This document shows, piece after piece, positions 46,266-54,590 of a DNA stretch of 64,000 nucleotides. Location of the stretch: assembly GCF_001027285.1 (NCBI RefSeq), contig NZ_CP011509.1, forward strand, positions 298,501 through 362,500, written 5' to 3'. A program made the position numbers and the translations under genes. The notes below the pieces were generated by a model that was given only the letters and a program-made list of their open reading frames with translations, had not been told where the DNA came from and ran no database searches. Source of the stretch: Archangium gephyra (GTDB lineage Bacteria; Myxococcota; Myxococcia; Myxococcales; Myxococcaceae). Position 1 is the first letter of the stretch, and every line of letters starts with the position of its first letter.

Positions 46266-46808
46266 ATGAGCCACCCCCCCCGCGCCGATGTCGCCAGGAC
46301 CTTCGAATCCTTCCGCTCCGTGCTTCGCCTCATCTGTCATACGACGGGGCTCAACACAGCCACCTGCGAGCAGACAGCGGACGATGTGACCGTCCTGGCC
46401 CAGGAAGGATTCTTGAAGGCTGTCGACCTCCAGCTGTTCGACGAAGCAGGAGGGCACAAGCTCTGCGCCGCCAGTTTCACCGTGTCCGAGGAGGCCAGCG
46501 GCCGCGAAAGCCATCCCCCCGGCTACAACCTCTGGCCCCATACGCCTCGGGGCCGACTCGAGACCATCCTTACCTACACCTCCACGTGGATGGAGCTTCC
46601 CCCCGAGGAGAAACAGCGGTTCGAGAGCACGCTGAAGACCTCATGGAATCCAACCGAGCTCGATACCGATCACTCCGACATGAATGAAGTCGGCGAGCGC
46701 CTCTACGGCAGCAACGGGTACGGACTCCACCAGCGCGTCTATATCGCGGCCCCTATTTCCTATGACGAGGATGAGGACGACGATCACTACGAGGACGAGG
46801 ACGAGTGA
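46266..46808 (+). CDS. HORMA-like CBASS accessory protein (tentative)
   Basis: 180 residues. FESFRSVLRLICHTTGLNTATCEQTADDVTVLAQEGFLKAVDLQLFDE resembles the helix-strand opening of bacterial HORMA proteins that activate CD-NTases. LWPHTPRGRLETILTYT and the late SNGYGLHQRVYI would fit the remainder of the fold and its mobile end. The tail is almost all Asp/Glu (DEDEDDDHYEDEDE). It follows the cyclase after 17 bp, which supports an activator role. No TRIP13-like ATPase (Cap6), the usual HORMA remodeller, is nearby. The HORMA call is my inference from pattern and could be wrong. Confidence 0.7.
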   Translation: MSHPPRADVARTFESFRSVLRLICHTTGLNTATCEQTADDVTVLAQEGFLKAVDLQLFDEAGGHKLCAASFTVSEEASGRESHPPGYNLWPHTPRGRLETILTYTSTWMELPPEEKQRFESTLKTSWNPTELDTDHSDMNEVGERLYGSNGYGLHQRVYIAAPISYDEDEDDDHYEDEDE

Positions 46809-48391
46809 GCCGGACCCGCTCCGTCCAACCGCAGTGCCTCGCGGATGAAGTCCACGGCAACGATCGCGGCTCCCATCGCGGCGACCTGCTGGAAGGCATC
46901 GTTCTTCTCCGGGTCACCGAAGTCACTGATGCCTCGGATGATCAGGAAGTCGGCACCCGAGCGCCAGCAGGCGGCCACCACGCCCGCGGCCTCCATCTCT
47001 CCAACCTCGATCCGTCCGTGCTGCTGTCCGCGTAACAGCCGGAGCCGCTCCGGATTACGAAGCAGCTTCTCTCCGCTCGCGATGGTGGCGAGCCGTGCGG
47101 ATGGACCCTCCGAGACCTCCTCCCGGGCTCCAGCCGCGGGCCATCGCATCCCCGCCGCTTCGAGTGAGGCCCACAGCCGCTTCGTCAGTTCCTCCCTCCG
47201 GCTGACGTACGCGACGGCATCCTGGAGGATCGCATGGGGCAGGCGATAGGACTCCGGGCGGAGCATCTGTCGCGGCTCGCCCTCTTCGAGCACCTCGGCC
47301 GCGGGCTCGTACGCGACCACCCGCTCGGAGAGCACCACTTCTCCAAGCTTGCAGAGGCCCCGAATGCCCGCGGCGATCCCCGTCATGATGACCAGCCTCG
47401 GCTGGAGCCCGGTGACGAACTCCGTGGTCGCCGCGGAGGCATCTGGGTTGCCCGCAGCCCCGATACATCCCAGGGCCACCTTGTAGGCGCGTCCCCCGCG
47501 TTTGGACGCGACGTCCGTGGTCCAGTAGTTGGTTCCCGAGGACAGCTTCTCGGGAAGGTCCGTGGCGGGAAGACCCAGTGCCGTCCTGACCGCCTCCAGT
47601 TCCACGGGCAGCGCCGTCAGCAGGAGGAGGTCCACGGGAGCGTGCTTGCGCGCCGCCTCGAACTCGGCGCTCAGGAGGTGCACGACCCGCCGGGCCACCT
47701 CGCTCGGGTCCACGCCCCGGGGCCTCAACGAGAGGCCGAGCAACTCGCCGAGAAAACGCTCGGGAGTCCGTGGAAAGAAGCGTGCGGGCTCTCTCCTGGC
47801 CTTCTTCAGGAGACCAAGGGAGCCCTCCCCATCGGAGTTGAAGGCCCCGAGCGGAAGATCGAGCGGGAGCACCGGAGCCTGCTTCTCCATCATCTTGTGC
47901 GCCTGAACCGATACACCCTTCCCGCCTCCCAGACACAACATGGCCTCTGCGTGTCCGGTCAGCGCGTCCGCGATGTTTCCTCCGGTGTAGAGGTCATCCT
48001 CGATGAAGATCGTCTTGACGAGCCGCAGTGCCGACAACCGCGAGAGCAGCGCGCGGCGCGGCTCGGACAGCCTGTTCAGGATCTTGTGTCCAATCACCAC
48101 CACCGCCCTGAGCCCGGACGCAGCGGTCCCAGAGGGCTGCGTGCCCTGCGCCTCAAGCGCCTCGAGCACTTCGAGGCTCTGCCAGTCGAACGTCAGCGGG
48201 AGCCGCTCGCCGCCTTCCGTGGTCGGCTCCTCGTTGGCGAAAACCACCAGGTTTCCTCCCGCGGACAGGATCTCCCCGGCCAGCTGCCGCACGAAGGCAT
48301 GGGCCACGCCCAGCATGTCCACGGAACAGGAACGATTCGCACTGCCCGAGATGAGGATGGACCGGCTCTTCAAGCCCGAGGACGAAGACAT
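46787..48391 (-). CDS. SLOG domain-nucleoside phosphorylase fusion, probable CBASS effector
   Basis: 534 residues. The N-terminal 180 residues look like a SLOG/TIR-type Rossmann domain that senses nucleotide derivatives (SILISGSANRS; AGEILSAGGNLVVFANEEP; EAMLCLGGGKGVSVQAHKM). From about 250 a purine/uridine phosphorylase fold follows: LLLLTALPVELEAV, VALGCIGAAGNPDASAATTEF, RLVIMTGIAAGIRGLCKLGEVVLSERVVAYEP, then VGEMEAAGVVAACWRSGADFLIIRGISDFGDPEKND. Together these suggest a nucleotide-activated enzyme that depletes nucleosides or nucleotides. It starts 15 bp after the E1/E2 gene. The C-terminus (SSSSS) overlaps the convergent HORMA-like gene by 22 bp. Confidence 0.87.
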   Translation of the reverse strand: MSSSSGLKSRSILISGSANRSCSVDMLGVAHAFVRQLAGEILSAGGNLVVFANEEPTTEGGERLPLTFDWQSLEVLEALEAQGTQPSGTAASGLRAVVVIGHKILNRLSEPRRALLSRLSALRLVKTIFIEDDLYTGGNIADALTGHAEAMLCLGGGKGVSVQAHKMMEKQAPVLPLDLPLGAFNSDGEGSLGLLKKARREPARFFPRTPERFLGELLGLSLRPRGVDPSEVARRVVHLLSAEFEAARKHAPVDLLLLTALPVELEAVRTALGLPATDLPEKLSSGTNYWTTDVASKRGGRAYKVALGCIGAAGNPDASAATTEFVTGLQPRLVIMTGIAAGIRGLCKLGEVVLSERVVAYEPAAEVLEEGEPRQMLRPESYRLPHAILQDAVAYVSRREELTKRLWASLEAAGMRWPAAGAREEVSEGPSARLATIASGEKLLRNPERLRLLRGQQHGRIEVGEMEAAGVVAACWRSGADFLIIRGISDFGDPEKNDAFQQVAAMGAAIVAVDFIREALRLDGAGPAHSSSSS

Positions 48392-48406
48392 GCGATCCTC
48401 TTGCGC

Positions 48407-50248
48407 TCACGCGGCGGTGCCGTGTGGCGCGGCAAGAGAGCGTGAGCCGGAGAGCCGGAAGCTCGCCACACCGTAGCGGGAGCGGAGCGGGGAGAACTCC
48501 ACCTCCGTGTCGCGCACACCATCCGGAGCGAAGAGCCAATGGTTCTCCTCGTCCTGGCGGCCAGTGATGACGTCGAGCACCATGCGGGCGATGAAGTTGG
48601 CCGCCGCGTGGATGTTGCCCGCCGAGCCCGGGAGCACCGTCTCCGCGCACTCCCGCGGAGGCACGGCGAGACCCGAGGAGCGCGGCAGGGGCGGAATGGA
48701 GGACTGGGGCTCCCTCGACAGCTGGAGCAGCGTCGGGTCCTTGCCACTCAGCACCCGGAAGAGCCGCAGCACCTGCCCATCCATCTCCATCCAGGCATGG
48801 AGGCAGTGCTGCTGATGGTGGGTGGCGAGCTCTCCGAGCACGTGCTCACTGGCTTCATCCCCCGTGAGTCCCACCGCCACGAACGGCACGTCCGGCCCCT
48901 GCGGAGTCCAGCCCAGTCTCGGGAGCTGCTCGTCGATCCAGTTCTCGAGCACCTGGACCTTGGCGGAGGGGTTGATGCGCTGGATGTCCTGTTGGACGGC
49001 CACCACCTTCGGGCGGCCCGCGTCGGCCAGGTTCGCGCGGTGGCGAGCGACATTGCCCGGCATCAGGAGATCCGCATCCACGAGCAGGAAGTTCCCGACT
49101 CCCTCCTGGGCCAGCAGATGCGCCACCTCGGAGCCCAACGCTCCCAGGCCCACGAGGAACACCTGCGCCGAGGAGATGCGTTGATGGACGGCCTCCTGCC
49201 TGCCGCTCCGGCGCCGCGCATCCAGGGTCTGGTCATCCAGCACGATTCCACTCCATGACTTCGGCGTTTCGAACACCTGCTGCAACTCCCGAAGGGTGTC
49301 CATGAGGGAGTCCATCACGAGCGCGCGGAGCTCCTCCAGGCTGGCATTGGGTCCCAGGTCCTGGAGGGTCCGGACAGGCTCCGGCTTGAGGCTGGGATCG
49401 AACACATCCACGAGCCAGGTGGTATCGCTCTCCCCGGCGAAATCCCAGCCAAAGGCCATCAGGAACCGGCGTTGCTTCTTGCTGGACTTCTCGGAGAGCT
49501 GTTTCGACAGATGCAGGAACTGCTTCCAAAGCCGCTCGTCCTTGAAGAACCGCTCCCGCCTCGACCGCCGCTCCACGCCGACCTCCGGCCGGAGCCAGAT
49601 GCCCTGGAGTTCCTCCCGTTCCCCCGCGACCAGGTTCCCGGCCTCTGCCCAGTGCCGCCACTGGCCCTTGATGCCAGGGCGCCACTCCTTCACGGCGCTC
49701 AGCCCCTCGTTGCTGGAGACGAGCGCACGGAACTGCCCCACCCGCTCGAACGCTCCCCGCCTCCAGGCGGGTGGCAACCCCATCAGGCGCATGGGTGGCA
49801 GGTTCACCCTGTGCCCCGCTCCGGGCCGCCCGAGCGCCACGACATGCCACAGCGCGGGCTCGATCGCCCAACGCCCCTGGACATAGCCCTCGAACCAGCC
49901 GGCCGCGCGCTTCAGCCAGAAGCCCATGTCGGGGACCCCGGTGTACCCGGCCGACAGGGCCTCTGGCTTCAGCAGGCACATGGAGCGATCCCGGAGTTGG
50001 TGGTACATGGACCAGCAGCCCACCGGCTCGATGGCCGGCGCCATGTAGGGCGTGCCTGGCCCCCACCGGATGATGACCTCCCAGGCTCTGCCAGCCGCCT
50101 GGAGGTGGCCCTTCCATCGAGCACGGTGCAGCGCATGCTCGTAGTCGAAGCGCCCCGCTGGATCCTCGGCCTGTAGGAAGAGTTGTTGATGCTCCCACCA
50201 CCCCGCCCACCGCTCCCACCAGGGAGGACAGACGCGACTCTCAGGCAA
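48407..50248 (-). CDS. E2-E1 (ThiF) fusion, Cap2-like CBASS conjugation enzyme
   Basis: 613 residues. The N-terminal part (about 30-110) resembles an E2 fold: WEVIIRWGPGTPYMAPAIEP and then DRSMCLLKP with candidate catalytic Cys91. The C-terminal part is a ThiF/E1 adenylation domain: VFLVGLGALGSEVAHLLAQEGVGNFLLVDADLLMPGNVARHRA, with Cys534 in PRECAETVLPGSAGNI as the likely E1 cysteine. Cap2 proteins of type II CBASS use ubiquitin-like chemistry to conjugate and prime the partner cyclase. The start codon is TTG, overlapping the stop of cyclase 2 by eight bases and preceded by GGGAGGGAGG. No JAB-type Cap3 protease is in the window. Confidence 0.86.
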   Translation of the reverse strand: MPESRVCPPWWERWAGWWEHQQLFLQAEDPAGRFDYEHALHRARWKGHLQAAGRAWEVIIRWGPGTPYMAPAIEPVGCWSMYHQLRDRSMCLLKPEALSAGYTGVPDMGFWLKRAAGWFEGYVQGRWAIEPALWHVVALGRPGAGHRVNLPPMRLMGLPPAWRRGAFERVGQFRALVSSNEGLSAVKEWRPGIKGQWRHWAEAGNLVAGEREELQGIWLRPEVGVERRSRRERFFKDERLWKQFLHLSKQLSEKSSKKQRRFLMAFGWDFAGESDTTWLVDVFDPSLKPEPVRTLQDLGPNASLEELRALVMDSLMDTLRELQQVFETPKSWSGIVLDDQTLDARRRSGRQEAVHQRISSAQVFLVGLGALGSEVAHLLAQEGVGNFLLVDADLLMPGNVARHRANLADAGRPKVVAVQQDIQRINPSAKVQVLENWIDEQLPRLGWTPQGPDVPFVAVGLTGDEASEHVLGELATHHQQHCLHAWMEMDGQVLRLFRVLSGKDPTLLQLSREPQSSIPPLPRSSGLAVPPRECAETVLPGSAGNIHAAANFIARMVLDVITGRQDEENHWLFAPDGVRDTEVEFSPLRSRYGVASFRLSGSRSLAAPHGTAA

Positions 50249-51113
50249 GCGTCCTCCCTCCCAGGTTGGTGTCGACCCGAGGAGGCTGCCGCTCCAGAGG
50301 GAAGACCTCCGACCACTGCTCCGCCTCCACCCACTTCACCGCGCGCTGGGCCGCATCGGTGAGCCGCTGCCGGGTGGGCTCATCCAGGTCCTCGAGCAGG
50401 TCGTTGCCCGGCCGTGCGGGATCCAGCAGCACCCGGCCGTTCAGCAACCATCCCTGGCCCAGTTCGTCGAGCACCTGCCGGAAGCACCAGAAGAGCCCCT
50501 TGTCCTTATGGGGCTCCAGGATCGTCACCGCGAGCACCTCGATGGCGAAGGAGAACAGCGGCTCCCACTCCACCCTGTTGAGCTCCCGGAAGTGCTTGAG
50601 GGCCCGGACGACGTTGTGGATGACCGACCCATGGGCATTGCGCTCGAACCACCGCACATGCTCCGGCCCGCTCAACGCGACCCGCAGCTTGCGGGGAACG
50701 GAGGGCCCCACCGGAGTCACTCCCTGCTTGGCCACCGGCAGCACGTCCACCTTCACCCCATTGGCGAACTGCAATTGGATGGCCTTGAAGCTCTCCTGGG
50801 GAGGATGTGCCAGGGGAATGCCATAGGACATACGGGAAAGCCCCTCCACCAACACCTGCCGAAGGGCGTCGAGTGTCTCGCTCGTGGGAGGGTCCGCGAG
50901 CACGACGACTAGATCCGCCTCCTTACGGTTGGGCAGCATCGTGTTCTTCTCGAACGAGCCGCAGGGGAACCTCTCGGCGATGCGGATGACCTGGGATTGC
51001 TCGATACATTGCTCAACGGCATTGAGCGCGCCTCGCACGGACTTCCACTCGTCGCTCGTATCGGGCACGGCGAGCTTCTGGCACTTCAATTCCAGCCACT
51101 GCCCCGGATTCAT
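50241..51113 (-). CDS. CD-NTase (CBASS cyclic oligonucleotide synthase) 2
   Basis: 290 residues. Nucleotidyltransferase core with CGSFEKNTML (Gly52-Ser53), the acidic pair KEADLVVVL (Glu65, Asp67) and a third Asp123 in GVKVDVLPV. LFSFAIEVLAVTIL belongs to the helical lobe. The C-terminus is VDTNLGGRTLA: a Gly-Gly four residues from the end, notable since type II CBASS cyclases are conjugated through their C-terminus by Cap2. It is the first gene of a cyclase, E1/E2, effector operon. It is only distantly like cyclase 1, so the two are not a recent duplication. Confidence 0.87.
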   Translation of the reverse strand: MNPGQWLELKCQKLAVPDTSDEWKSVRGALNAVEQCIEQSQVIRIAERFPCGSFEKNTMLPNRKEADLVVVLADPPTSETLDALRQVLVEGLSRMSYGIPLAHPPQESFKAIQLQFANGVKVDVLPVAKQGVTPVGPSVPRKLRVALSGPEHVRWFERNAHGSVIHNVVRALKHFRELNRVEWEPLFSFAIEVLAVTILEPHKDKGLFWCFRQVLDELGQGWLLNGRVLLDPARPGNDLLEDLDEPTRQRLTDAAQRAVKWVEAEQWSEVFPLERQPPRVDTNLGGRTLA

Positions 51114-51126
51114 CTCGAGTCCCCCA

Positions 51127-51155
51127 TGAAATGGGATGGACCGCCCATCATTTCA
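51127..51155. promoter_or_regulatory. Imperfect inverted repeat upstream of the CD-NTase 2 operon
   Basis: TGAAATGGGATGG (51127-51139) faces CCATCATTTCA (51145-51155), differing by a two-base insertion. It lies 14 bp upstream of the cyclase start codon, where a repressor or the start of transcription would be expected. No regulator gene of the CapH/CapW kind is linked. Confidence 0.35.
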
Positions 51156-51252
51156 CAGAAAGCAGCGCGGATGCCCGGGCTCGTACGGAGGACCCATCTC
51201 CAGATGCTGAGAACTCGACACGCGGGTGCGCCGTCACTCGGGTGGTGCGGAG

Positions 51253-51286
51253 ACCCTCACCCCAGCCCTCTCCCAGGGGGAGAGGG
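51253..51286 (+). repeat. REP-like GC hairpin, copy 4, overlapping the transglutaminase 3' end
   Basis: ACCCTCACCCCAGCCCTC followed by TCCCAGGGGGAGAGGG. Read on the opposite strand it encodes the last residues (SPPGRGLG) of the transglutaminase-like protein and supplies its TGA stop at 51257-51259. Confidence 0.78.
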
Positions 51287-53212
51287 AGCGTCACGCAGCT
51301 TCGCGTCCAGGTGCTCCACCAGCGTGTTCCCCTGCTCCGGGCCCATGGGCATGCCCCGGTAGCGCGCCTCGCGGTAGTGCGCGAGGAACTCCGCCGCCAC
51401 CTGCGCCACCGCGTCGCCTCGCGCCTCGCGCAGGCGGGACAGCAGCTCGTCGTCCGTCTCCGAGGGCCCCGGCACCAGGCCCACCCGCTTCTTCAGCGTC
51501 TTGAGGTAGCGCGCGTACACCGCCGCGAGCCGCACGTCCCGCGTCCCCATCACCTCGCGCCGCGTCTTCGTCCGCTCGCCCCACTTGCCCTTGCGCAGCC
51601 GCCACAGCAGCACCCCCGCCGCCACCACCCCGAACAGCGGCGAGCCCACCAGCGCCTTCGCCTGCGCCAACGGCTGGTAGCGCAGCCCCGCCCCCACCTC
51701 GCGCAGGAACGTCCCCACCGCCCCCACCACGTTCCCCCAGAAGCCCTTCTCCTCCTGCGTCAGTCCCAGCGCCTCGTCCCGGCTCCGCCACGGCGTTGGA
51801 TCGAACGCCACGAAGCGCCCCTCGTCCGCGAGGAACACCTCCACCCAGGCGTGCGCGTCCCGCTCGCGCACCAGCGTCGTCCCCGTGAGCGGATTGTTGT
51901 CCTCCGGCGCGAAGCCTCCCACCACCCGCGCCGGTACCCCCACCGTCCTCAGCAGCGCCGCCATCGCGCTCGCGAAGTACGTGCAGTACGCCGCCCGCTT
52001 CTCCTTCACCATCACCGCCAGCGGGCTCCCCTCGCCCCTCAAGTCCACGTACAGCGAGTACTCGAAGTGCTCGTGGAAGTACGCCTCCAGCTTCCGCGCC
52101 TTCTCGCGCGGCGTGCGCCCCTCGCGCGTCAGCTCCTCCGCCAGCGGGAGCAGCTCCGCCTTCAGCTCCTCCGGCAGCGCGGTGAGCGCGTCCCCCGGCA
52201 CCTCTTCCGGCGGCAGGTGCTCCTGCTCGGCCGTGCGCAGCGCCAGCGTGGTGCCCTCCACCTCCTCCGCCTTCCACACCCAGCCGCCCCGCACCTCCGG
52301 CCGCGCGCCCTCCACCCCTCGCATCCCCGCGGGCGCGGGCAACCACGAGCCCACGGGCGACAACACCGTCATCGCCAGTGTCCGCGCGGCCTCCGCCCCT
52401 CCCGCGGGCAGTTGCAGCCGCCGCTCCTCCAGCTCCTTCGACGTCGTCCACCGCAGCCCGTCGAACCGGTCGAACACCCGCGTCCGCAGCCGCGCGGGCG
52501 CCGCGCCCGAGAGCACCAGCAGCGGCCGCTCGGAGCCTCGGGCCTTGCGCTCCAGGCTGCGCAGGCCCACCTCCGACTGGAACTCCGCGCCCGTGCCCGG
52601 ATTGGAGCCGCTCGTCATCCGGTACACGGCGTCCATCAGCACGCCCTCGCTGGCCCAGATGGTCCGCGTCAGCCACAGCGTCATCCCCAGCAGCAGCACG
52701 GTGAAGACGCCGAAGCCCGCCGCCGCCCGCAGGCCCGAGCGTGTGAGCCCTCCCTCCAGGAAGGCCACCAGCAGCACGCTCAGCACCAGCCCGCCCAGCA
52801 CCCACTCCACCGCCTGCATCTCGCGCACACGCAGGCTGAGCGCCACCAGCAGGCCCGCGTACGTCCACGCGAAGTACCGGTTGCGGCCCAGCCCGCACAG
52901 CACCGACAGCCCCACCAGCGCGCCGCACAGCGGACCGAAGATGTTGGGCGGAAAGGGCGCCGTCGGGGGCTCGCTCACCCAGAGCATCCCCGCTCCCGCC
53001 CCCAGCCCCAGCGCTCCCGCGAGCAGCAGCCGCGCCGGCGAGTAGTCCACCCGCACGCCCGTGAGCCCCGCCCACAGCAGGCCCACCATCACCGGCGCGC
53101 ACAGCAACCACCGGCCGTGCGCCACCGCGTGCACCACCAGGGCCGCGAACACCGGCGTCAGCTCGACGAGCCGCCCGTACCTCGAGACGTTGTGCTCCGA
53201 GGGCTCGCTCAT
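51257..53212 (-). CDS. Transglutaminase-like membrane protein (DUF3488/TgpA type)
   Basis: 651 residues. Five or six N-terminal membrane helices (to about 185), an extracytoplasmic region, then a transglutaminase core with Cys410 in KRAAYCTYFASAMAALLRTVGVPARVVGGF, His454 in RDAHAWVEVF and Asp in FVAFDPTP. A further helix (SPLFGVVAAGVLLWRL) precedes a cytoplasmic DUF4129-like tail. These proteins are regularly encoded with DUF58 and MoxR genes, as here; the start overlaps the DUF58 stop by four bases. The last residues derive from a REP-like repeat. The role is probably envelope protein modification or proteolysis. Confidence 0.92.
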   Translation of the reverse strand: MSEPSEHNVSRYGRLVELTPVFAALVVHAVAHGRWLLCAPVMVGLLWAGLTGVRVDYSPARLLLAGALGLGAGAGMLWVSEPPTAPFPPNIFGPLCGALVGLSVLCGLGRNRYFAWTYAGLLVALSLRVREMQAVEWVLGGLVLSVLLVAFLEGGLTRSGLRAAAGFGVFTVLLLGMTLWLTRTIWASEGVLMDAVYRMTSGSNPGTGAEFQSEVGLRSLERKARGSERPLLVLSGAAPARLRTRVFDRFDGLRWTTSKELEERRLQLPAGGAEAARTLAMTVLSPVGSWLPAPAGMRGVEGARPEVRGGWVWKAEEVEGTTLALRTAEQEHLPPEEVPGDALTALPEELKAELLPLAEELTREGRTPREKARKLEAYFHEHFEYSLYVDLRGEGSPLAVMVKEKRAAYCTYFASAMAALLRTVGVPARVVGGFAPEDNNPLTGTTLVRERDAHAWVEVFLADEGRFVAFDPTPWRSRDEALGLTQEEKGFWGNVVGAVGTFLREVGAGLRYQPLAQAKALVGSPLFGVVAAGVLLWRLRKGKWGERTKTRREVMGTRDVRLAAVYARYLKTLKKRVGLVPGPSETDDELLSRLREARGDAVAQVAAEFLAHYREARYRGMPMGPEQGNTLVEHLDAKLRDAPSPPGRGLG

Positions 53213-54420
53213 GCCACCGCCACCACCTCTTCCGGCGCCAGCCCCACCGGTGCCCGGTCCGGCCTCACCGAGAGCACCCGCACCGCCACCCCGTGCGCCT
53301 TGAGCTTCTCCACCAGCGCCGCCCGCGACGGCTCCCAGTCCATCACCACGAAGATGACCGCCGACAGGTGGCTCGCCTCGGGCAGCAGCGCCGCCTCCAG
53401 CGCCTCCACGTCCAACCGCTCCCCCGACTCGATGGCCGCCAGGATTTCGAGGATGTGCTCGAAGTGCGCCAGTGCCCGGCCCGCCTGGAAGTGGAACACC
53501 TCGGGGCCCGCGGCGAACAGGTCGATGATGTACTCCTGGCGCGCCAGCACGTCCGCCATGCCCGCCGCCAGCGACAGCGCCTTCTCCAGCAGCTCATCCT
53601 CCTTCGCCGAGCGCGACTGCACGTCCAGCACCATCGCCAGCCGGACGAAGAACTCCTCCTGGAACTCCTTCACCACCAGCCGGCCCGTGCGCGCGAAGGA
53701 CGGCCAGTGGATGTCCCGGGTGCGGTCCCCGTCATGCCAGTCGCGCGTGCCGAAGAACTCCGTGGACTCGCCCACCTGCGAGGCCACCGAGATGCCTCCG
53801 GGCTGGTAGTTGCGTCCGTGCGGCACCTCCAGCGACTCGAGCGGGGTGAAGCGCGGGTACACCAGCACCCGGTCCTTCGCGGGCGAGCGCCTCGGCCACT
53901 TCACCAGCGCCGAGGGGAAGAGGCTCGCGGCCTGGAGCGCCCCCAGCTCGTAGACCCCGCGGGTGGTGCACTTGAGGCGCAGCGTCACCTCGGTGCGCTC
54001 CCCGGGCGCCAGGGTGTCGATGACCGGGGGCTCTCCCACGCGACGGAGCTCGGAGGGCAGCAGGCGCTCCTCCACCACGAGGTGGCGCACCGGGCGCCGG
54101 CCCGTGTTCTCCACTCGCACGCGGTAGGTGAGCGTGTCCCCGGCGGACACGGGAGGCGGAAAGAGGCGCGTGAGCGAGACACGTGGCCGGAAGGGCAGGC
54201 CCACCACGGCCGCGGCGGCCAGCGCGCACACGGTGAAGGAGAAGAAGAGGATGAGCGGCGCCACGAGCCCGCCCAGCAGGAGGAAGCCCGCCGCCAGCGC
54301 CGACCACATCACCACGCGCCCCACCGGCGTGAGCAACCCGTGGTACCGGTCCTGGAGGAAACGGATGAATCCGTGGTCCTCGGGCGGCATCAGGAAGGAC
54401 CAGCGGCGACGGCGGGCCAT
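53209..54420 (-). CDS. DUF58 domain protein
   Basis: 403 residues. Two N-terminal hydrophobic helices (VVMWSALAAGFLLLGGLVAPLILFF; FTVCALAAAAVVGL), an Ig-like segment (DTLTYRVRVENTGRRPVRHLVVEE), then the DUF58 signature ESTEFFGTRDWHDGDRTRDIHWPSFARTGRLVVKEF. The end is a von Willebrand A-like fold (LAMVLDVQSRS; HLSAVIFVVMDW). With MoxR and transglutaminase partners it forms a conserved envelope-linked module, often described as chaperone/ATPase assisted. The stop overlaps the next gene by four bases, but the upstream MoxR gene is separated by 427 bp of repeats. Confidence 0.92.
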   Translation of the reverse strand: MARRRRWSFLMPPEDHGFIRFLQDRYHGLLTPVGRVVMWSALAAGFLLLGGLVAPLILFFSFTVCALAAAAVVGLPFRPRVSLTRLFPPPVSAGDTLTYRVRVENTGRRPVRHLVVEERLLPSELRRVGEPPVIDTLAPGERTEVTLRLKCTTRGVYELGALQAASLFPSALVKWPRRSPAKDRVLVYPRFTPLESLEVPHGRNYQPGGISVASQVGESTEFFGTRDWHDGDRTRDIHWPSFARTGRLVVKEFQEEFFVRLAMVLDVQSRSAKEDELLEKALSLAAGMADVLARQEYIIDLFAAGPEVFHFQAGRALAHFEHILEILAAIESGERLDVEALEAALLPEASHLSAVIFVVMDWEPSRAALVEKLKAHGVAVRVLSVRPDRAPVGLAPEEVVAVA

Positions 54421-54540
54421 GCGCGGGGGTGTCCTCGGGAGCGGGTGGCCTCACGCCAACCTCCGGCGCGAGCCCGTGCACTCTATCAAGCTCCGGCGCC
54501 CACTCCTCAGGGGCCCCGCCTCCCGGACCCGGGCTGCTCC

Positions 54541-54565
54541 AACTGGTCCGATTGTCGGACCAGTT
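54541..54565. repeat. Variant palindrome (AACTGGTCCGA arms)
   Basis: A perfect 11-bp inverted repeat with a three-base loop (AACTGGTCCGA-TTG-TCGGACCAGTT). Followed by GGGCGCGCGCCCGG, like the flank of the other palindromes, so it appears to be a diverged member of the same family. Confidence 0.7.
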
Positions 54566-54590
54566 GCTCGGGCGCGCGCCCGGAAGCCTG

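Noticed and set aside
51131..53809. 892-codon open frame on the plus strand
   Set aside because: Antisense to the transglutaminase and DUF58 genes and made almost entirely of Arg, His, Gln, Pro and Leu.
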